Positions 8,357 to 17,125 are shown, counted from the stretch's first letter. The stretch is 64,000 nucleotides of DNA from Crassaminicella thermophila (GCF_008152325.1 NZ_CP042243.1:2175026-2239025), one strand, 5' to 3'. A program made the numbers and translations. The notes: generated from the letters alone by a model not told the origin.

Positions 8357-9643
8357 ATGGGCGAATATTTCCACTCTGTTATATTAGAAGATGATAAATG
8401 TATAGGTTGTACTAATTGCATTAAAAGATGCCCTACAGAAGCTATCCGAGTTAAAAACGGAAAAGCAAGAATTATTAAAGAAAGATGCATAGATTGCGGT
8501 GAATGTATAAGAATATGTCCTCAACATGCAAAAAATAGCATTACAGATCCAATAGAGAGCATAAAAGATTTTAAATATAAAATTGCGCTTCCTGCACCTT
8601 CTTTACTAGGTCAATTTGATGAAAATACCGACCCTAAAAAAATATTATCTGCATTAAAATCGATTGGCTTTGATGAAGTATTTGAAGTATCAAGAGGTGC
8701 TGATATTGTATCTAATTATACAAGAGAATTATTAAAAAATCCTTCTAAGTTACCACTAATTTCATCATCATGTCCAGCTATTGTACGGCTTATACAGATA
8801 AGATTTCCTAGTCTGATTGATCATATTGTTCCAATTGAATCTCCTATGGAAGTAGCTGCTATGCTTGCGCGACAAAAATCAGTTCAAAAAACAGGACTAT
8901 CTCCAGAAGATATTGGTATTTTCTTTATCAGTCCTTGTCCTGCAAAAATAACTAGTGTAAAAAATCCAATAGGTAATTTTCATTCAAATGTAGATAGGAT
9001 TATCTCCATAAAATCTGTATATCCACTCATAAAGAAAAACTTAAAAAAAGATTTACAAAATGATGAAACTGAATTTTATGATTCTGGAAAAGCAATAGGT
9101 TGGGCAAGATCTGGTGGCGAAACCTTTTCATTAAACATACAAGATTATTTATGTGTAGACGGAATAGAAAATGTCATAAAAATACTAGATGAAATTGAGA
9201 ATGATAAATTAAAGAATATTAAGTTTGTAGAATGTTTAGCATGCATTAATGGATGCGTTGGAGGATCTTTAACTGTAGAAAATGCATTCGTTGCAAGAAA
9301 CAGAATTAGAAAACTTTCACAAAAATACATGAAAGAAAAAGAAATTCAATTAAATAAGACCATTAAAGATTTCTTGCTTAAAGAGAAAATCCTTCCTAAA
9401 AATGTTCGAAAATTGGATGATAATATCATAGAAGCAATGAAGAAAATGGAAAAAATCGATTACATTAATAGCTTACTACCTGATTTAGATTGTGGTGCTT
9501 GTGGCTCTCCTTCCTGTAGAGCCCTTGCTGAAGATATTGTATTAGGTTATTCTAATTTAGACGATTGTATGATTATATTTAGAGATAAGGTAAACGCTTT
9601 ACTTTCTAAGAAAAAAAATGCCTCCAAAAAGAATACTGACTAA
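8357..9643 (+). CDS. Sensory-type [FeFe]-hydrogenase-like iron-sulfur protein
   Basis: A 428-residue protein with two N-terminal [4Fe-4S] ferredoxin motifs (Cys15/18/21/25 and Cys44/47/50/54), a hydrogenase large-subunit domain, and a C-terminal four-cysteine Fe-S module (CGACGSPSC...C, near residues 380-410). The H-cluster cysteines are kept, in SSSCPAIV, SPCPAK and ECLACINGCVGG, but the surrounding residues differ from catalytic enzymes (TSCCPxW, MPCxxK). This fits the HydS-like group thought to sense H2 or redox state. The start is the ATG at 8357, six bases after AGAGGTG; the GTG at 8348 is part of that site. Whether it evolves H2 is not decidable from sequence. Confidence 0.85.
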   Translation: MGEYFHSVILEDDKCIGCTNCIKRCPTEAIRVKNGKARIIKERCIDCGECIRICPQHAKNSITDPIESIKDFKYKIALPAPSLLGQFDENTDPKKILSALKSIGFDEVFEVSRGADIVSNYTRELLKNPSKLPLISSSCPAIVRLIQIRFPSLIDHIVPIESPMEVAAMLARQKSVQKTGLSPEDIGIFFISPCPAKITSVKNPIGNFHSNVDRIISIKSVYPLIKKNLKKDLQNDETEFYDSGKAIGWARSGGETFSLNIQDYLCVDGIENVIKILDEIENDKLKNIKFVECLACINGCVGGSLTVENAFVARNRIRKLSQKYMKEKEIQLNKTIKDFLLKEKILPKNVRKLDDNIIEAMKKMEKIDYINSLLPDLDCGACGSPSCRALAEDIVLGYSNLDDCMIIFRDKVNALLSKKKNASKKNTD

Positions 9644-9656
9644 AATTAATTTGATC

Positions 9657-9702
9657 ATAAAAAAGACAGACATCTATAAAAATGGATATCTGTCTTTTTT
9701 TA
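9657..9702 (+). terminator. Terminator after the hydrogenase-like gene
   Basis: Stem from AAAAAGACAGACATC and GATATCTGTCTTTTT with one mismatch and a 10-base loop, ending in a run of seven T. Confidence 0.85.
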
Positions 9703-9832
9703 GATTTTTGATTATATAAAAGAAATACAAAGATAGTTCCATTAAGTTTTTTATAAATAGAGGTTTGTCATCTGTTATATGTAATTTACATAAAACATAT
9801 AATTATATATCAATATGCTAAGAGGTGTTTTT

Positions 9833-10900
9833 ATGAATCATTATCTAGAAAAGTATATCCCTTTAATTAGTAGAATCATTCTTATATGTACTATTGTTTT
9901 TAGCATATATTTTATATCTACAACCCTCATATTCTATATACTTCCTTTTGTTATTGCTTGGATTATAGCTTCCATTCTAGAGCCAGCAATAAATTTCTTT
10001 ACAAAGCACTTAAAAATCTCTCGAAATATATCTACATTTATAGTTTTATTATTTTTTGTTTCATGTATTGGTTCTATAATCGCACTTATTAGTGGTATCA
10101 TTATTGTACAATTAACAAAATTATCTGTTATGCTCCCTAAGTATTCAGAAAAATTATACTTTCACACAAATGATCTTACTCAAAAAATGGAACGTTTATA
10201 TATACAATTGCCTTATGACCTTGCACAATCCATTATAAACATGGTAAATACATTATCTGAAAGTTTAACATCTATTATAACAAAGCTCATCTCTTCATTA
10301 TTAAGTTTTATTTCCGCTATTCCTGGATTTTTTATATTTCTATTCGTAACAATTATAGCCACATTTTTCATTGCTAGAGATAAAAGTGAAATCAAAAAAT
10401 TTATTATAACCCAGTTACCTGCTAACACACTTTCTAAAAGCAGAATTTTCAAAAATGATCTATTATTTGCTTTAATGGGCTACATAAAAGCACAATTAAT
10501 TCTTATGTTTATAACTTTTATAGAAAGTACAATAGGTTTAACAATTATAGGTATTGACTATTCTGTACTTATTGCATTAATAGCAAGTATAATTGATGTC
10601 TTTCCTATATTAGGAACTGGCTGTGTATATATCCCCCTTATCTTATGGGAAATTTTATCAAACGATTATAAAAGTGCTATTGGTTTGGGCATACTATATG
10701 GAATAATCCTATTTATAAGACAATTATTTGAACCAAAAATTTTAGGAAACCAGATTGGACTTTATCCTCTTGTTACACTAATCTCCATGTATATAGGATT
10801 AAAATTATTTGGACTTTTAGGACTAATGATAGGTCCTATCTGTGTAATCATTTGCATAACACTTCAAAAAATTGACATTCTTCCTAGATGGAAAGAATAA
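9833..10900 (+). CDS. AI-2E family permease, YtvI-like sporulation membrane protein
   Basis: A 355-residue membrane protein of the AI-2E/PerM exporter superfamily with about seven to eight helices. Typical features are an N-terminal pair of helices, a soluble amphipathic middle region (about 100-170) and the conserved LFEPKILGNQIGLYPLVTLISMYIG segment near the end (given here by its parts LFEPKILG and GLYPLVTL). Among Firmicutes paralogues it most resembles YtvI, made in the mother cell during sporulation. I start at the ATG at 9833, five bases after AGAGGTG, rather than the ATG at 9815 upstream of it. It stands alone between two terminated units. Confidence 0.78.
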   Translation: MNHYLEKYIPLISRIILICTIVFSIYFISTTLIFYILPFVIAWIIASILEPAINFFTKHLKISRNISTFIVLLFFVSCIGSIIALISGIIIVQLTKLSVMLPKYSEKLYFHTNDLTQKMERLYIQLPYDLAQSIINMVNTLSESLTSIITKLISSLLSFISAIPGFFIFLFVTIIATFFIARDKSEIKKFIITQLPANTLSKSRIFKNDLLFALMGYIKAQLILMFITFIESTIGLTIIGIDYSVLIALIASIIDVFPILGTGCVYIPLILWEILSNDYKSAIGLGILYGIILFIRQLFEPKILGNQIGLYPLVTLISMYIGLKLFGLLGLMIGPICVIICITLQKIDILPRWKE

Positions 10901-11065
10901 AACATGAATTTTATTGTTGTTGTATTGAAAAATGTTCGTATTTTTATTTTGTATATTTATTTGTTTTATTGTATATTTATTTATTTTTTTAATATACTCA
11001 TTTTTTCTTGAAGTTTATAAAAGCAGTTTCTTTCAGGTTTTATAATAATTTTTATTTTTTTTATC

Positions 11066-11093
11066 TTTACAAAATTATAATTTGTGCTATAAT
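11066..11093 (+). promoter_or_regulatory. Promoter of the glutamine synthetase gene with an internal dyad
   Basis: TTTACA (11066-11071), a 16-base spacer and a perfect TATAAT (11088-11093). A perfect dyad ACAAA-N7-TTTGT (11069-11085) fills the spacer, so a bound repressor would block the promoter. It resembles the spacing of GlnR/TnrA-type sites but not their exact bases. The rest of 10901-11132 is T-rich, with the 14-base direct repeat TTGTATATTTATTT near 10950-10985. Confidence 0.55.
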
Positions 11094-11132
11094 TATTCAA
11101 TATAACAACAATTTAACTAAAGAGGTGATAAT

Positions 11133-13085
11133 ATGTCAAAAGAGGTTTTATGTTCTGAAACTGAAAAATTACTGTTTCTACTTCCTGCATCACATCATAC
11201 TCCTAAAACAATTACTTCTATATTAAATAACCATCCTGAAATTAAATTTGTTTCACTAGTTGGCGTTGATTTAGGTGGAAATGATACGGATGAAAAAATA
11301 CCTGTAAGCCTGTTCTTAAAAAATATTGACGATTTTCTAACCTTCGGTGTTCAAACAGATGGCTCTAGCGTTGTCCTTCCTGAAATTGCTACCTTAAACA
11401 ATGCAAAAGTCGACTTAATTCCTGATCTCTCTGTTAACTGGTTTGTTGACTATAATTTTGATCATATCGATACGCTTACTGGACTTCCTGTAGGAACCCT
11501 TAGAATCCCATCTTTCCTAGTTCACAATGGAGTAAAAGTAGATTCTCGTTCCATTTTGTTCAATGCTGTAAAAAATTTCAAATCACAAATACTTAAACTT
11601 ATGAAAGACTATCCATATATTCTAGAAAATCTAGGTATAGAATCAATAGATGAAATTGAGGATGTTGTACTTACTGCAGCAACAGAACTTGAATTCTGGG
11701 TAAAAACTCCAGATGATAAAGCAGATATAGAGCAACTTTCTACTTCTCAAGTATTAAAAGAACAATACTGGAAAAGAACAGTAGGTCCTGTTCGTACAGC
11801 AATGGAACAATCCTTAATGTATTTAGATGCTTACGGTTTAGAAGCAGAAATGGGTCATAAAGAAGTTGGTGGTGTAAAAGCAAAGCTTAAAGGTAATGGA
11901 AACTTTGAACATATAATGGAGCAATTAGAAATAGATTGGAAATATAGTACTGCACTACAAACTGCTGATAATGAATTAATTGCTCGAGACGTAGTAAAAG
12001 ATATCTTTATGGCAAATGGGTTAGAAGTTACATTCATGGCAAAACCAATTGAAGGAGTTGCTGGTAATGGTGAACATCATCACATTGGTGTAGCTGTTAA
12101 GCTAAAGAACGGAAAAATGAAAAATCTTTTTGCTCCTCTTGATATGAAAAAAGATTTTATGAATCCTATTGGATTTGGTGCGCTTATGGGATTACTTAAG
12201 AATTATGAAGTAGTAAATCCTTTTGTTACTTCTACAAATGATGCTTTTAATCGCTTAAAGCCAGGTTTTGAAGCCCCTGTATGTACAGTTTCTTCAATAG
12301 GTCATTCTCCTGATAATCCTTCACGTAACAGAACTGTTTTAGTTGGACTTATACGTGATATGAGCAATCCAATGGCTACTAGATTCGAACTACGTGCCCC
12401 AAACCCAACAAGTAACACTTATTTAGTATTAGCTTCTGTTTATCAAGCTATGTTAGACGGAATCACAGCTGTTTTAAAAAATCAAAAAACTTCTTCTGAA
12501 CTAGAATTAGAACTTTCTAAAAAACCTGGAGAATCAAGTTTCTACCTTGAAAAATCTAGAGCTTACAGAAGTGAACACGATGTATTTGAAGATTACACCG
12601 AAGAAGAAAGAAATAGTTTGTTTGGTAAACCACCAGCTACAGTATGGGATAATTTAGTAAACCTTGATAAATATCCTCAAAAAAAATCTGTTTTACTTGA
12701 AGGAAATGTATTTAATGAAGAGATTATTAATTCCTATAAAATGGCTACATTAACTCAATGGACAACTGAACTATATAACAGAATTATTCCTGAGAACATG
12801 GAAATTGTAAGAAACTGCAAAAAAATTCATGAAAGTGAATATGTTTCCGATTTAGATGTCGTAAATTGGGAAAAAATTAATGATTTAAGATATTATTTAA
12901 TGAAAGACAGCTTGCATAAAAAATCTTTATTTACAAAAATAAGAGAAGCCATAGATGCACAAGATTATCCTACTGTTTCTAATTTACAATTAGAAATGAG
13001 AAATAAAATGAATGAGCTAAATGAATTATATACAATATATAAAAGGAACCTATTTGAATTAAAAAAAGTACGTGCCTTAGGTTAA
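11133..13085 (+). CDS. glnA: Glutamine synthetase, long clostridial form
   Basis: A 650-residue enzyme that makes glutamine from glutamate, ammonia and ATP. The catalytic half carries GS motifs: GLEAEMGHKEVGG, GNGEHHHIG (metal and phosphate site), the RLKPGFEAPV segment, RNRTVLVG and ATRFELRAPNP. It is much longer than a type I enzyme (about 440-470) and shorter than classical type III (about 700). The extra 150 or so residues are a charged, helical C-terminal tail. Similar long forms occur in other clostridia. It has a strong AGAGGTGATA site and its own promoter and terminator. No amt or glnB gene is nearby, so control probably acts through the promoter dyad. Confidence 0.85.
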   Translation: MSKEVLCSETEKLLFLLPASHHTPKTITSILNNHPEIKFVSLVGVDLGGNDTDEKIPVSLFLKNIDDFLTFGVQTDGSSVVLPEIATLNNAKVDLIPDLSVNWFVDYNFDHIDTLTGLPVGTLRIPSFLVHNGVKVDSRSILFNAVKNFKSQILKLMKDYPYILENLGIESIDEIEDVVLTAATELEFWVKTPDDKADIEQLSTSQVLKEQYWKRTVGPVRTAMEQSLMYLDAYGLEAEMGHKEVGGVKAKLKGNGNFEHIMEQLEIDWKYSTALQTADNELIARDVVKDIFMANGLEVTFMAKPIEGVAGNGEHHHIGVAVKLKNGKMKNLFAPLDMKKDFMNPIGFGALMGLLKNYEVVNPFVTSTNDAFNRLKPGFEAPVCTVSSIGHSPDNPSRNRTVLVGLIRDMSNPMATRFELRAPNPTSNTYLVLASVYQAMLDGITAVLKNQKTSSELELELSKKPGESSFYLEKSRAYRSEHDVFEDYTEEERNSLFGKPPATVWDNLVNLDKYPQKKSVLLEGNVFNEEIINSYKMATLTQWTTELYNRIIPENMEIVRNCKKIHESEYVSDLDVVNWEKINDLRYYLMKDSLHKKSLFTKIREAIDAQDYPTVSNLQLEMRNKMNELNELYTIYKRNLFELKKVRALG

Positions 13086-13104
13086 ATACCTAAGGCTTTT
13101 TTTT
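13074..13104 (+). terminator. Terminator of glutamine synthetase gene
   Basis: GCCTTAGGT (13074-13082), loop TAAAT, ACCTAAGGC (13088-13096), then eight T. The stop codon falls in the loop. Confidence 0.95.
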
Positions 13105-13177
13105 ATATGAAGAATATGTCATACAATCATTGTAAAAAATACTATATATATTGAATTCTTCGGGGCTGGTGAAAAAT

Positions 13178-14026
13178 ATGGATTTATCATTTCTAAAAAA
13201 TATTCGTTTTACCAATAATATTAAACCTTTTTTTACTTCACTCATTATTCTTTTTATATCTTTTTGCCTTATTCGACTAATAATGTTCCTTACTGCTAAG
13301 ATCATAGAAATCACAAAATTTAATGAACAGCGAGAGATGACCATAAAAAGCATTATCGATTCTGTTTTTGCTTATTTTATTCTTACCCTTGCTATACTTA
13401 ATATTTTAAGTGAATTTGGACTTATAAAAGAATCTACTATTCTTACAGGTGCAGGTATTATTACTTTAATTGCAGGACTTGGTGCACAAAATCTTATCAA
13501 AGATATTATTAATGGCTTTTTTATTTTATTTGAAAGGCAAATGAAGGTTGGAGATTATGTCAGCATTAATGAGCAGTATTATGGAACGGTAGAAGAAATT
13601 GGTCTTCGATCAACAGCCATTCGAGAATGGTCTATGAGAAAAGTATACATACCAAATGGAGAAATTAAAACTTTGAAAAATTACTATAAAGAAAAATCAA
13701 GAGTTATTATAGAAATCGTTGTTCCTTTTGAAGAAGATCAACAATTAGTTGAAGAAACTTTAAATCATGTTTGTGAATATATTAACCAAAAGTACGAAGA
13801 TAAACTATATAAGATTGGTACTGCTAACTACTCAGAATTTAGTCTTTTAGGTGTTGTATCATTAGACGGTAAAGCTGGCGGAGCAAAATACATTATAATC
13901 GGTGTAGTTAATCCTCATTTTCAATGGTTTTTAAGGAATCGAACATATGAATACATTTTACAAGCTTTTAAGGAAAAAAATATTCGTATTGCATATCCAA
14001 AATTATATTGGCATGATGAAGAATAG
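13178..14026 (+). CDS. MscS-family mechanosensitive ion channel
   Basis: A 282-residue small-conductance mechanosensitive channel. Two or three N-terminal helices lead into the pore helix and MscS beta domain; the stretch TGAGIITLIAGLGAQNLI followed by KDIINGFFILFE and VGDYVSI is the family signature. It protects against hypo-osmotic shock. I start at the ATG at 13178 with GGTGA five bases upstream; a TTG at 13151 would add nine residues without a good ribosome binding site. It is monocistronic and terminated. The C-terminal alpha/beta domain appears complete. Confidence 0.9.
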   Translation: MDLSFLKNIRFTNNIKPFFTSLIILFISFCLIRLIMFLTAKIIEITKFNEQREMTIKSIIDSVFAYFILTLAILNILSEFGLIKESTILTGAGIITLIAGLGAQNLIKDIINGFFILFERQMKVGDYVSINEQYYGTVEEIGLRSTAIREWSMRKVYIPNGEIKTLKNYYKEKSRVIIEIVVPFEEDQQLVEETLNHVCEYINQKYEDKLYKIGTANYSEFSLLGVVSLDGKAGGAKYIIIGVVNPHFQWFLRNRTYEYILQAFKEKNIRIAYPKLYWHDEE

Positions 14027-14051
14027 TCTTCTATTGACTATTATTTTTTTT
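14022..14051 (+). terminator. Terminator after mscS-like gene
   Basis: Seven-base AT-rich arms (AATAGTC / GACTATT, 14022-14028 and 14036-14042) followed by a T-rich run. Modest stem strength. Confidence 0.6.
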
Positions 14052-14101
14052 GTAACAATTTTTTTATTTTTCCATACTATGTAAATTAGGAAAGATAATT
14101 T

Positions 14102-14156
14102 ATTAGCCAAAGCTAATTTATTTAATTTTTTTGATACCTTATTAGCCTTAGCTAAT
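14102..14156. promoter_or_regulatory. Twin palindromic operator upstream of feoA
   Basis: Two copies of the 16-bp dyad ATTAGC-N4-GCTAAT, at 14102-14117 and 14141-14156, 39 bp apart start to start. The second ends just before the feoA ribosome binding site. The half-site TTAGC and the symmetry resemble operators of DtxR-family metalloregulators, and a DtxR-family gene lies at the far end of the feo cluster. The motif is unlike the Fur boxes of the second feoAB locus. Confidence 0.65.
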
Positions 14157-14172
14157 ATAGAGGAGGTTAACT

Positions 14173-14427
14173 ATGAAAAATATTAATCTACAAATAAATC
14201 CTATTCCATTATCAAAGCTTTCTGTAGGAGCTATCGCTAAAGTTTCAGACTTATTAATATCTGGTTTATCTAGAAGAAGAATGTTGGATTTAGGGCTTGT
14301 TCCAGGAACAATTATAGAAGTAATTCGAAAAAGTCCTTTAGGAGATCCTATTGCATATAACATAAGAGGTGCTACCATTGCCTTAAGAAAAGAAGAAGCT
14401 TCTCAAATTTTAGTAAAACCAATGTAG
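14173..14427 (+). CDS. feoA: Ferrous iron transport protein A (first Feo system)
   Basis: An 84-residue cytoplasmic SH3-like protein that accompanies FeoB. The FeoA signature is present: RRRMLDLGLVPGT around residues 35-47, with a following GDPIAYNIRG and IALRKEEA. AGGAGG lies six bases before the ATG. It opens a three-gene cluster with the two feoB halves and is preceded by the twin ATTAGC dyads, so its transcription is probably repressed by a metal-loaded DtxR-family protein. Confidence 0.93.
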   Translation: MKNINLQINPIPLSKLSVGAIAKVSDLLISGLSRRRMLDLGLVPGTIIEVIRKSPLGDPIAYNIRGATIALRKEEASQILVKPM

Positions 14428-14450
14428 TATTTTGAAAGGAGAGCCTATAT

Positions 14451-15233
14451 ATGGGATTAACATGTCAATCTTGTGGTAAAGCCCTATTAAATGAACAATT
14501 AAATATAAAAGTAGGAGGTAATGAAAAATTCATAGTAGCCTTAGCTGGAAACCCAAATGTAGGAAAAAGCACTGTATTTAATGCTTTAACAGGACTTAAG
14601 CAACACACAGGAAATTGGCCAGGAAAGACTGTTACTAATGCTCGCGGTAGTTATACCTACAAAAATAGAAAATTTACACTAGTAGATTTACCAGGAACCT
14701 ATTCTCTTTTGGCTAACTCTGTTGAAGAACAAGTAGCAAGAGATTTTATTTGTTTTGGTAAACCAAATGCTACAATTGTTGTTACAGATGCAACTTGCCT
14801 TGAAAGAAATTTAAATTTGGTTCTTCAAGTTATGGAGTTAACAGATAACATAATACTATGTGTAAATTTAATGGATGAAGCCAAACGAAAAGGCATATCT
14901 GTAAATATACAAGCTTTACAAGAAATTTTAGGTGTTCCTGTAGTCGGAACCACTGCAAGAAATGGCAAAGGATTAAACCAATTAATGGACAAAGTTTATA
15001 ATATTGCTTTAGGTTTAGAAAAAACCTCTCCTAAAAAACCTGTATATAATGAAGCTATTGAAAAAGAAGTTGAACATCTTATCCCAAAATTAAAAAATAT
15101 ATTAGATGATAAATTAGACCCTCGATGGGTAGCATTAAAGCTTTTAGAAGGTGATCAAACCATATTAGATTCTATAAATCAATTTTTATATAAAAATACG
15201 CATAAGGAGGTGGTTTGTTTTTATGGATCCTAA
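14451..15233 (+). CDS. feoB: FeoB N-terminal GTPase subunit (split FeoB)
   Basis: A 260-residue soluble protein equal to the G-protein plus GDI part of FeoB. The G motifs are G1 GNPNVGKS (33-40), the G2 Thr60 region, G3 DLPG (79-82) and G4 NLMD (139-142). It begins with a Cys-x2-Cys motif (Cys5, Cys8) not seen in most FeoB proteins, possibly a metal or redox site. The membrane half is encoded by the next gene in another frame. The 11-base overlap and the next gene's own AAGGAGGTGG show a genuine split rather than a frameshift, since the protein ends at a natural domain boundary. Confidence 0.9.
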   Translation: MGLTCQSCGKALLNEQLNIKVGGNEKFIVALAGNPNVGKSTVFNALTGLKQHTGNWPGKTVTNARGSYTYKNRKFTLVDLPGTYSLLANSVEEQVARDFICFGKPNATIVVTDATCLERNLNLVLQVMELTDNIILCVNLMDEAKRKGISVNIQALQEILGVPVVGTTARNGKGLNQLMDKVYNIALGLEKTSPKKPVYNEAIEKEVEHLIPKLKNILDDKLDPRWVALKLLEGDQTILDSINQFLYKNTHKEVVCFYGS

Positions 15234-16626
15234 TAAAGTTTTAAGCCCATATGAAGTATTAGTTTCTCTTAAAGATGAAATTTCTAAAAAAGATCATGTT
15301 AAGTTTAGAGATGACATGGTTAGCAGTATTTATGCGCAAGCAGAAGAAATATCAAAAAAAGTTATTAAAAAAAATAATACAAAAAAGTATGATTGGGATA
15401 GAAAATTAGATAATATTCTTACTTCTAAATTTACAGGTTATCCAATTATGTTTCTTTTGCTCAGCTTAGTATTTTGGATTACAGTAACAGGTGCCAATTT
15501 ACCATCTTCTCTTTTAGCTGATTTCTTATTTGGCATAGAAGCACGCTTAAGTGCTTTATTTATAAACCTTAATGCTCCAGCATGGCTTCATGGAGTTCTT
15601 GTGTTAGGTATGTATCGCACCTTAGCATGGGTTGTTTCTGTTATGTTACCCCCTATGGCAATATTCTTCCCATGTTTTACTTTGCTTGAAGATTTAGGTT
15701 ATCTTCCTCGTATAGCTTTTAATCTTGATAAACTATTTAAAAAAGCTGGAACCCATGGGAAACAATCCCTTACAATGAGCATGGGTTTTGGATGCAATGC
15801 TGCAGGAATTATTGCATGTAGAATTATAGATTCCCCAAGAGAAAGACTTATTGCAATACTAACAAACAATTTTGTTCCATGCAATGGTCGTTTCCCTACA
15901 TTAATTGCCATATCAACTATTTTTATTGGTGGTACTGTAGCAAGTAAGTATCATTCAATCACTGCAACTTTATTTGTTTGTATACTTGTGTTATTTGGTA
16001 TTTTTATGACATTAATCGTATCATGGGGACTTTCAAAAACACTACTAAAAGGGATCCCTTCTTCATTTACATTAGAACTACCTCCTTATAGAAGACCACA
16101 AGTTGGTAAAATCCTATATCGTTCTTTAATTGATAGAACCATATTTGTATTGACTCGTGCTGTAGCTGTTGCTGCTCCAGCAGGTCTTATTACCTGGATT
16201 CTTGCCAATGTATTTATTAAAGATCAAAGCATTCTATCATATATAGCAGAATTTTTACAGCCTTTAGGTCATCTTATTGGTATGGATGGATTTATTTTGA
16301 TGGCTTTCATTCTTGGTCTACCTGCAAATGAAATTGTATTACCCATTTTAATTATGAGTTATATGTCTAAAGGGGCTATGTTAGAATTAGATAGTCTAAA
16401 AGCAATGGGAGACTTATTGGTTAAAAATGGATGGACTTGGCTAACAGCTTTAAATGTTATGCTTTTTTCATTACTTCACTTCCCTTGTGCTACTACACTA
16501 TGGACTATAAGAAAAGAATGTGGCAGCTTAAAATGGACTTTATTTGCTGCAATTATGCCTACATTAATTGCTATATCAACATGTTTTATCATAACTCAAA
16601 CGGTAAAGCTATTAGGACTTATATAA
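15223..16626 (+). CDS. feoB: FeoB C-terminal membrane subunit (split FeoB)
   Basis: A 467-residue polytopic protein carrying the two Gate domains of FeoB. Conserved pore motifs include GFGCNAAGIIACRIID with its cysteines, FVPCNGRFPT, and the later GLPANEIVLPI and LHFPCATTLWTI segments. It should form the Fe(II) path across the membrane and depend on the separate GTPase subunit. The N-terminal 55 residues are charged and probably contact that subunit. AAGGAGGTGG lies nine bases before its ATG, inside the upstream gene. Its terminator is shared with the convergent regulator gene. Confidence 0.9.
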   Translation: MDPNKVLSPYEVLVSLKDEISKKDHVKFRDDMVSSIYAQAEEISKKVIKKNNTKKYDWDRKLDNILTSKFTGYPIMFLLLSLVFWITVTGANLPSSLLADFLFGIEARLSALFINLNAPAWLHGVLVLGMYRTLAWVVSVMLPPMAIFFPCFTLLEDLGYLPRIAFNLDKLFKKAGTHGKQSLTMSMGFGCNAAGIIACRIIDSPRERLIAILTNNFVPCNGRFPTLIAISTIFIGGTVASKYHSITATLFVCILVLFGIFMTLIVSWGLSKTLLKGIPSSFTLELPPYRRPQVGKILYRSLIDRTIFVLTRAVAVAAPAGLITWILANVFIKDQSILSYIAEFLQPLGHLIGMDGFILMAFILGLPANEIVLPILIMSYMSKGAMLELDSLKAMGDLLVKNGWTWLTALNVMLFSLLHFPCATTLWTIRKECGSLKWTLFAAIMPTLIAISTCFIITQTVKLLGLI

Positions 16627-16655
16627 AAAGAAACACCATAAAAGTGTTTCTTTTT
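16625..16655. terminator. Bidirectional terminator feoB/dtxR-family gene
   Basis: Perfect 12-base arms (16625-16636 and 16644-16655), A-rich on the left and T-rich on the right, with a 7-base loop, between convergent genes. Confidence 0.9.
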
Positions 16656-17094
16656 ATTCTGTAATTTTCTCACTGCAATCCGCTTCTTCTCCCTCACAAA
16701 ATTTTAAGAATTTATCCATTATTTCCTCATCCTGCTTCATAAAATCTACTAATTTTTCTATAGCAGAAATAGTAGGCGCACTCAAATAATGCTCCATGGC
16801 TTCTGCTTCTTGTACTGCATCACAGTCGCTATGAATGACGGCTAGAAATTCTTGTAATACTCCATTTCTTTTCACTAATAAGTCTCCTAATTTTTTCCCT
16901 TTTTCTGTTAAATAAATACCTTCATATTTTTTATATTCTATATACTGATCTTTATTAAGTTTGCGTAATGCTTTTACAACTGATGGTGATGATACATTTA
17001 ATCTATGCGCTATATCTCGAATTCTTATTTCACTTTTTTGTAATGATAATCGATAAATTTCTTCTAAGTAATCTTCTAAACTTGGTGACAACAT
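16654..17094 (-). CDS. MntR/DtxR-family metal-dependent transcriptional repressor
   Basis: A 146-residue metalloregulator. The winged helix-turn-helix is at residues 5-65 (RIRDIAHRLNVSSPSVVKAL), followed by the dimer and metal domain; there is no SH3 domain, so the size matches Bacillus MntR. Compared with MntR, Asp8, Glu11, Glu98, Glu101 and His102 line up with metal ligands, but the position of ligand His77 is Asn77. Cysteines at 91, 133 and 140 are additional. The gene is convergent with the first feo cluster and likely represses it through the ATTAGC dyads. Its own mRNA begins with a yybP-ykoY riboswitch. The metal sensed by the protein is uncertain. Confidence 0.9.
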   Translation of the reverse strand: MLSPSLEDYLEEIYRLSLQKSEIRIRDIAHRLNVSSPSVVKALRKLNKDQYIEYKKYEGIYLTEKGKKLGDLLVKRNGVLQEFLAVIHSDCDAVQEAEAMEHYLSAPTISAIEKLVDFMKQDEEIMDKFLKFCEGEEADCSEKITE

Positions 17095-17125
17095 AATCTT
17101 TCCTCCTTTTTATGCAAAATAAATA

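Noticed and set aside
10950-10985. Tandem TTGTATATTTATTT repeat as a regulatory array
   Set aside because: Only two copies in very T-rich DNA; could be chance.
11008-11226. Open frame of 72 codons upstream of glutamine synthetase
   Set aside because: Runs through the promoter and overlaps the true gene out of frame, no ribosome binding site and composition of translated AT-rich DNA.
14451-16626. feoB seen as a frameshifted pseudogene
   Set aside because: The second cistron has its own strong ribosome binding site and the break is at a domain boundary, so a natural split is more likely.
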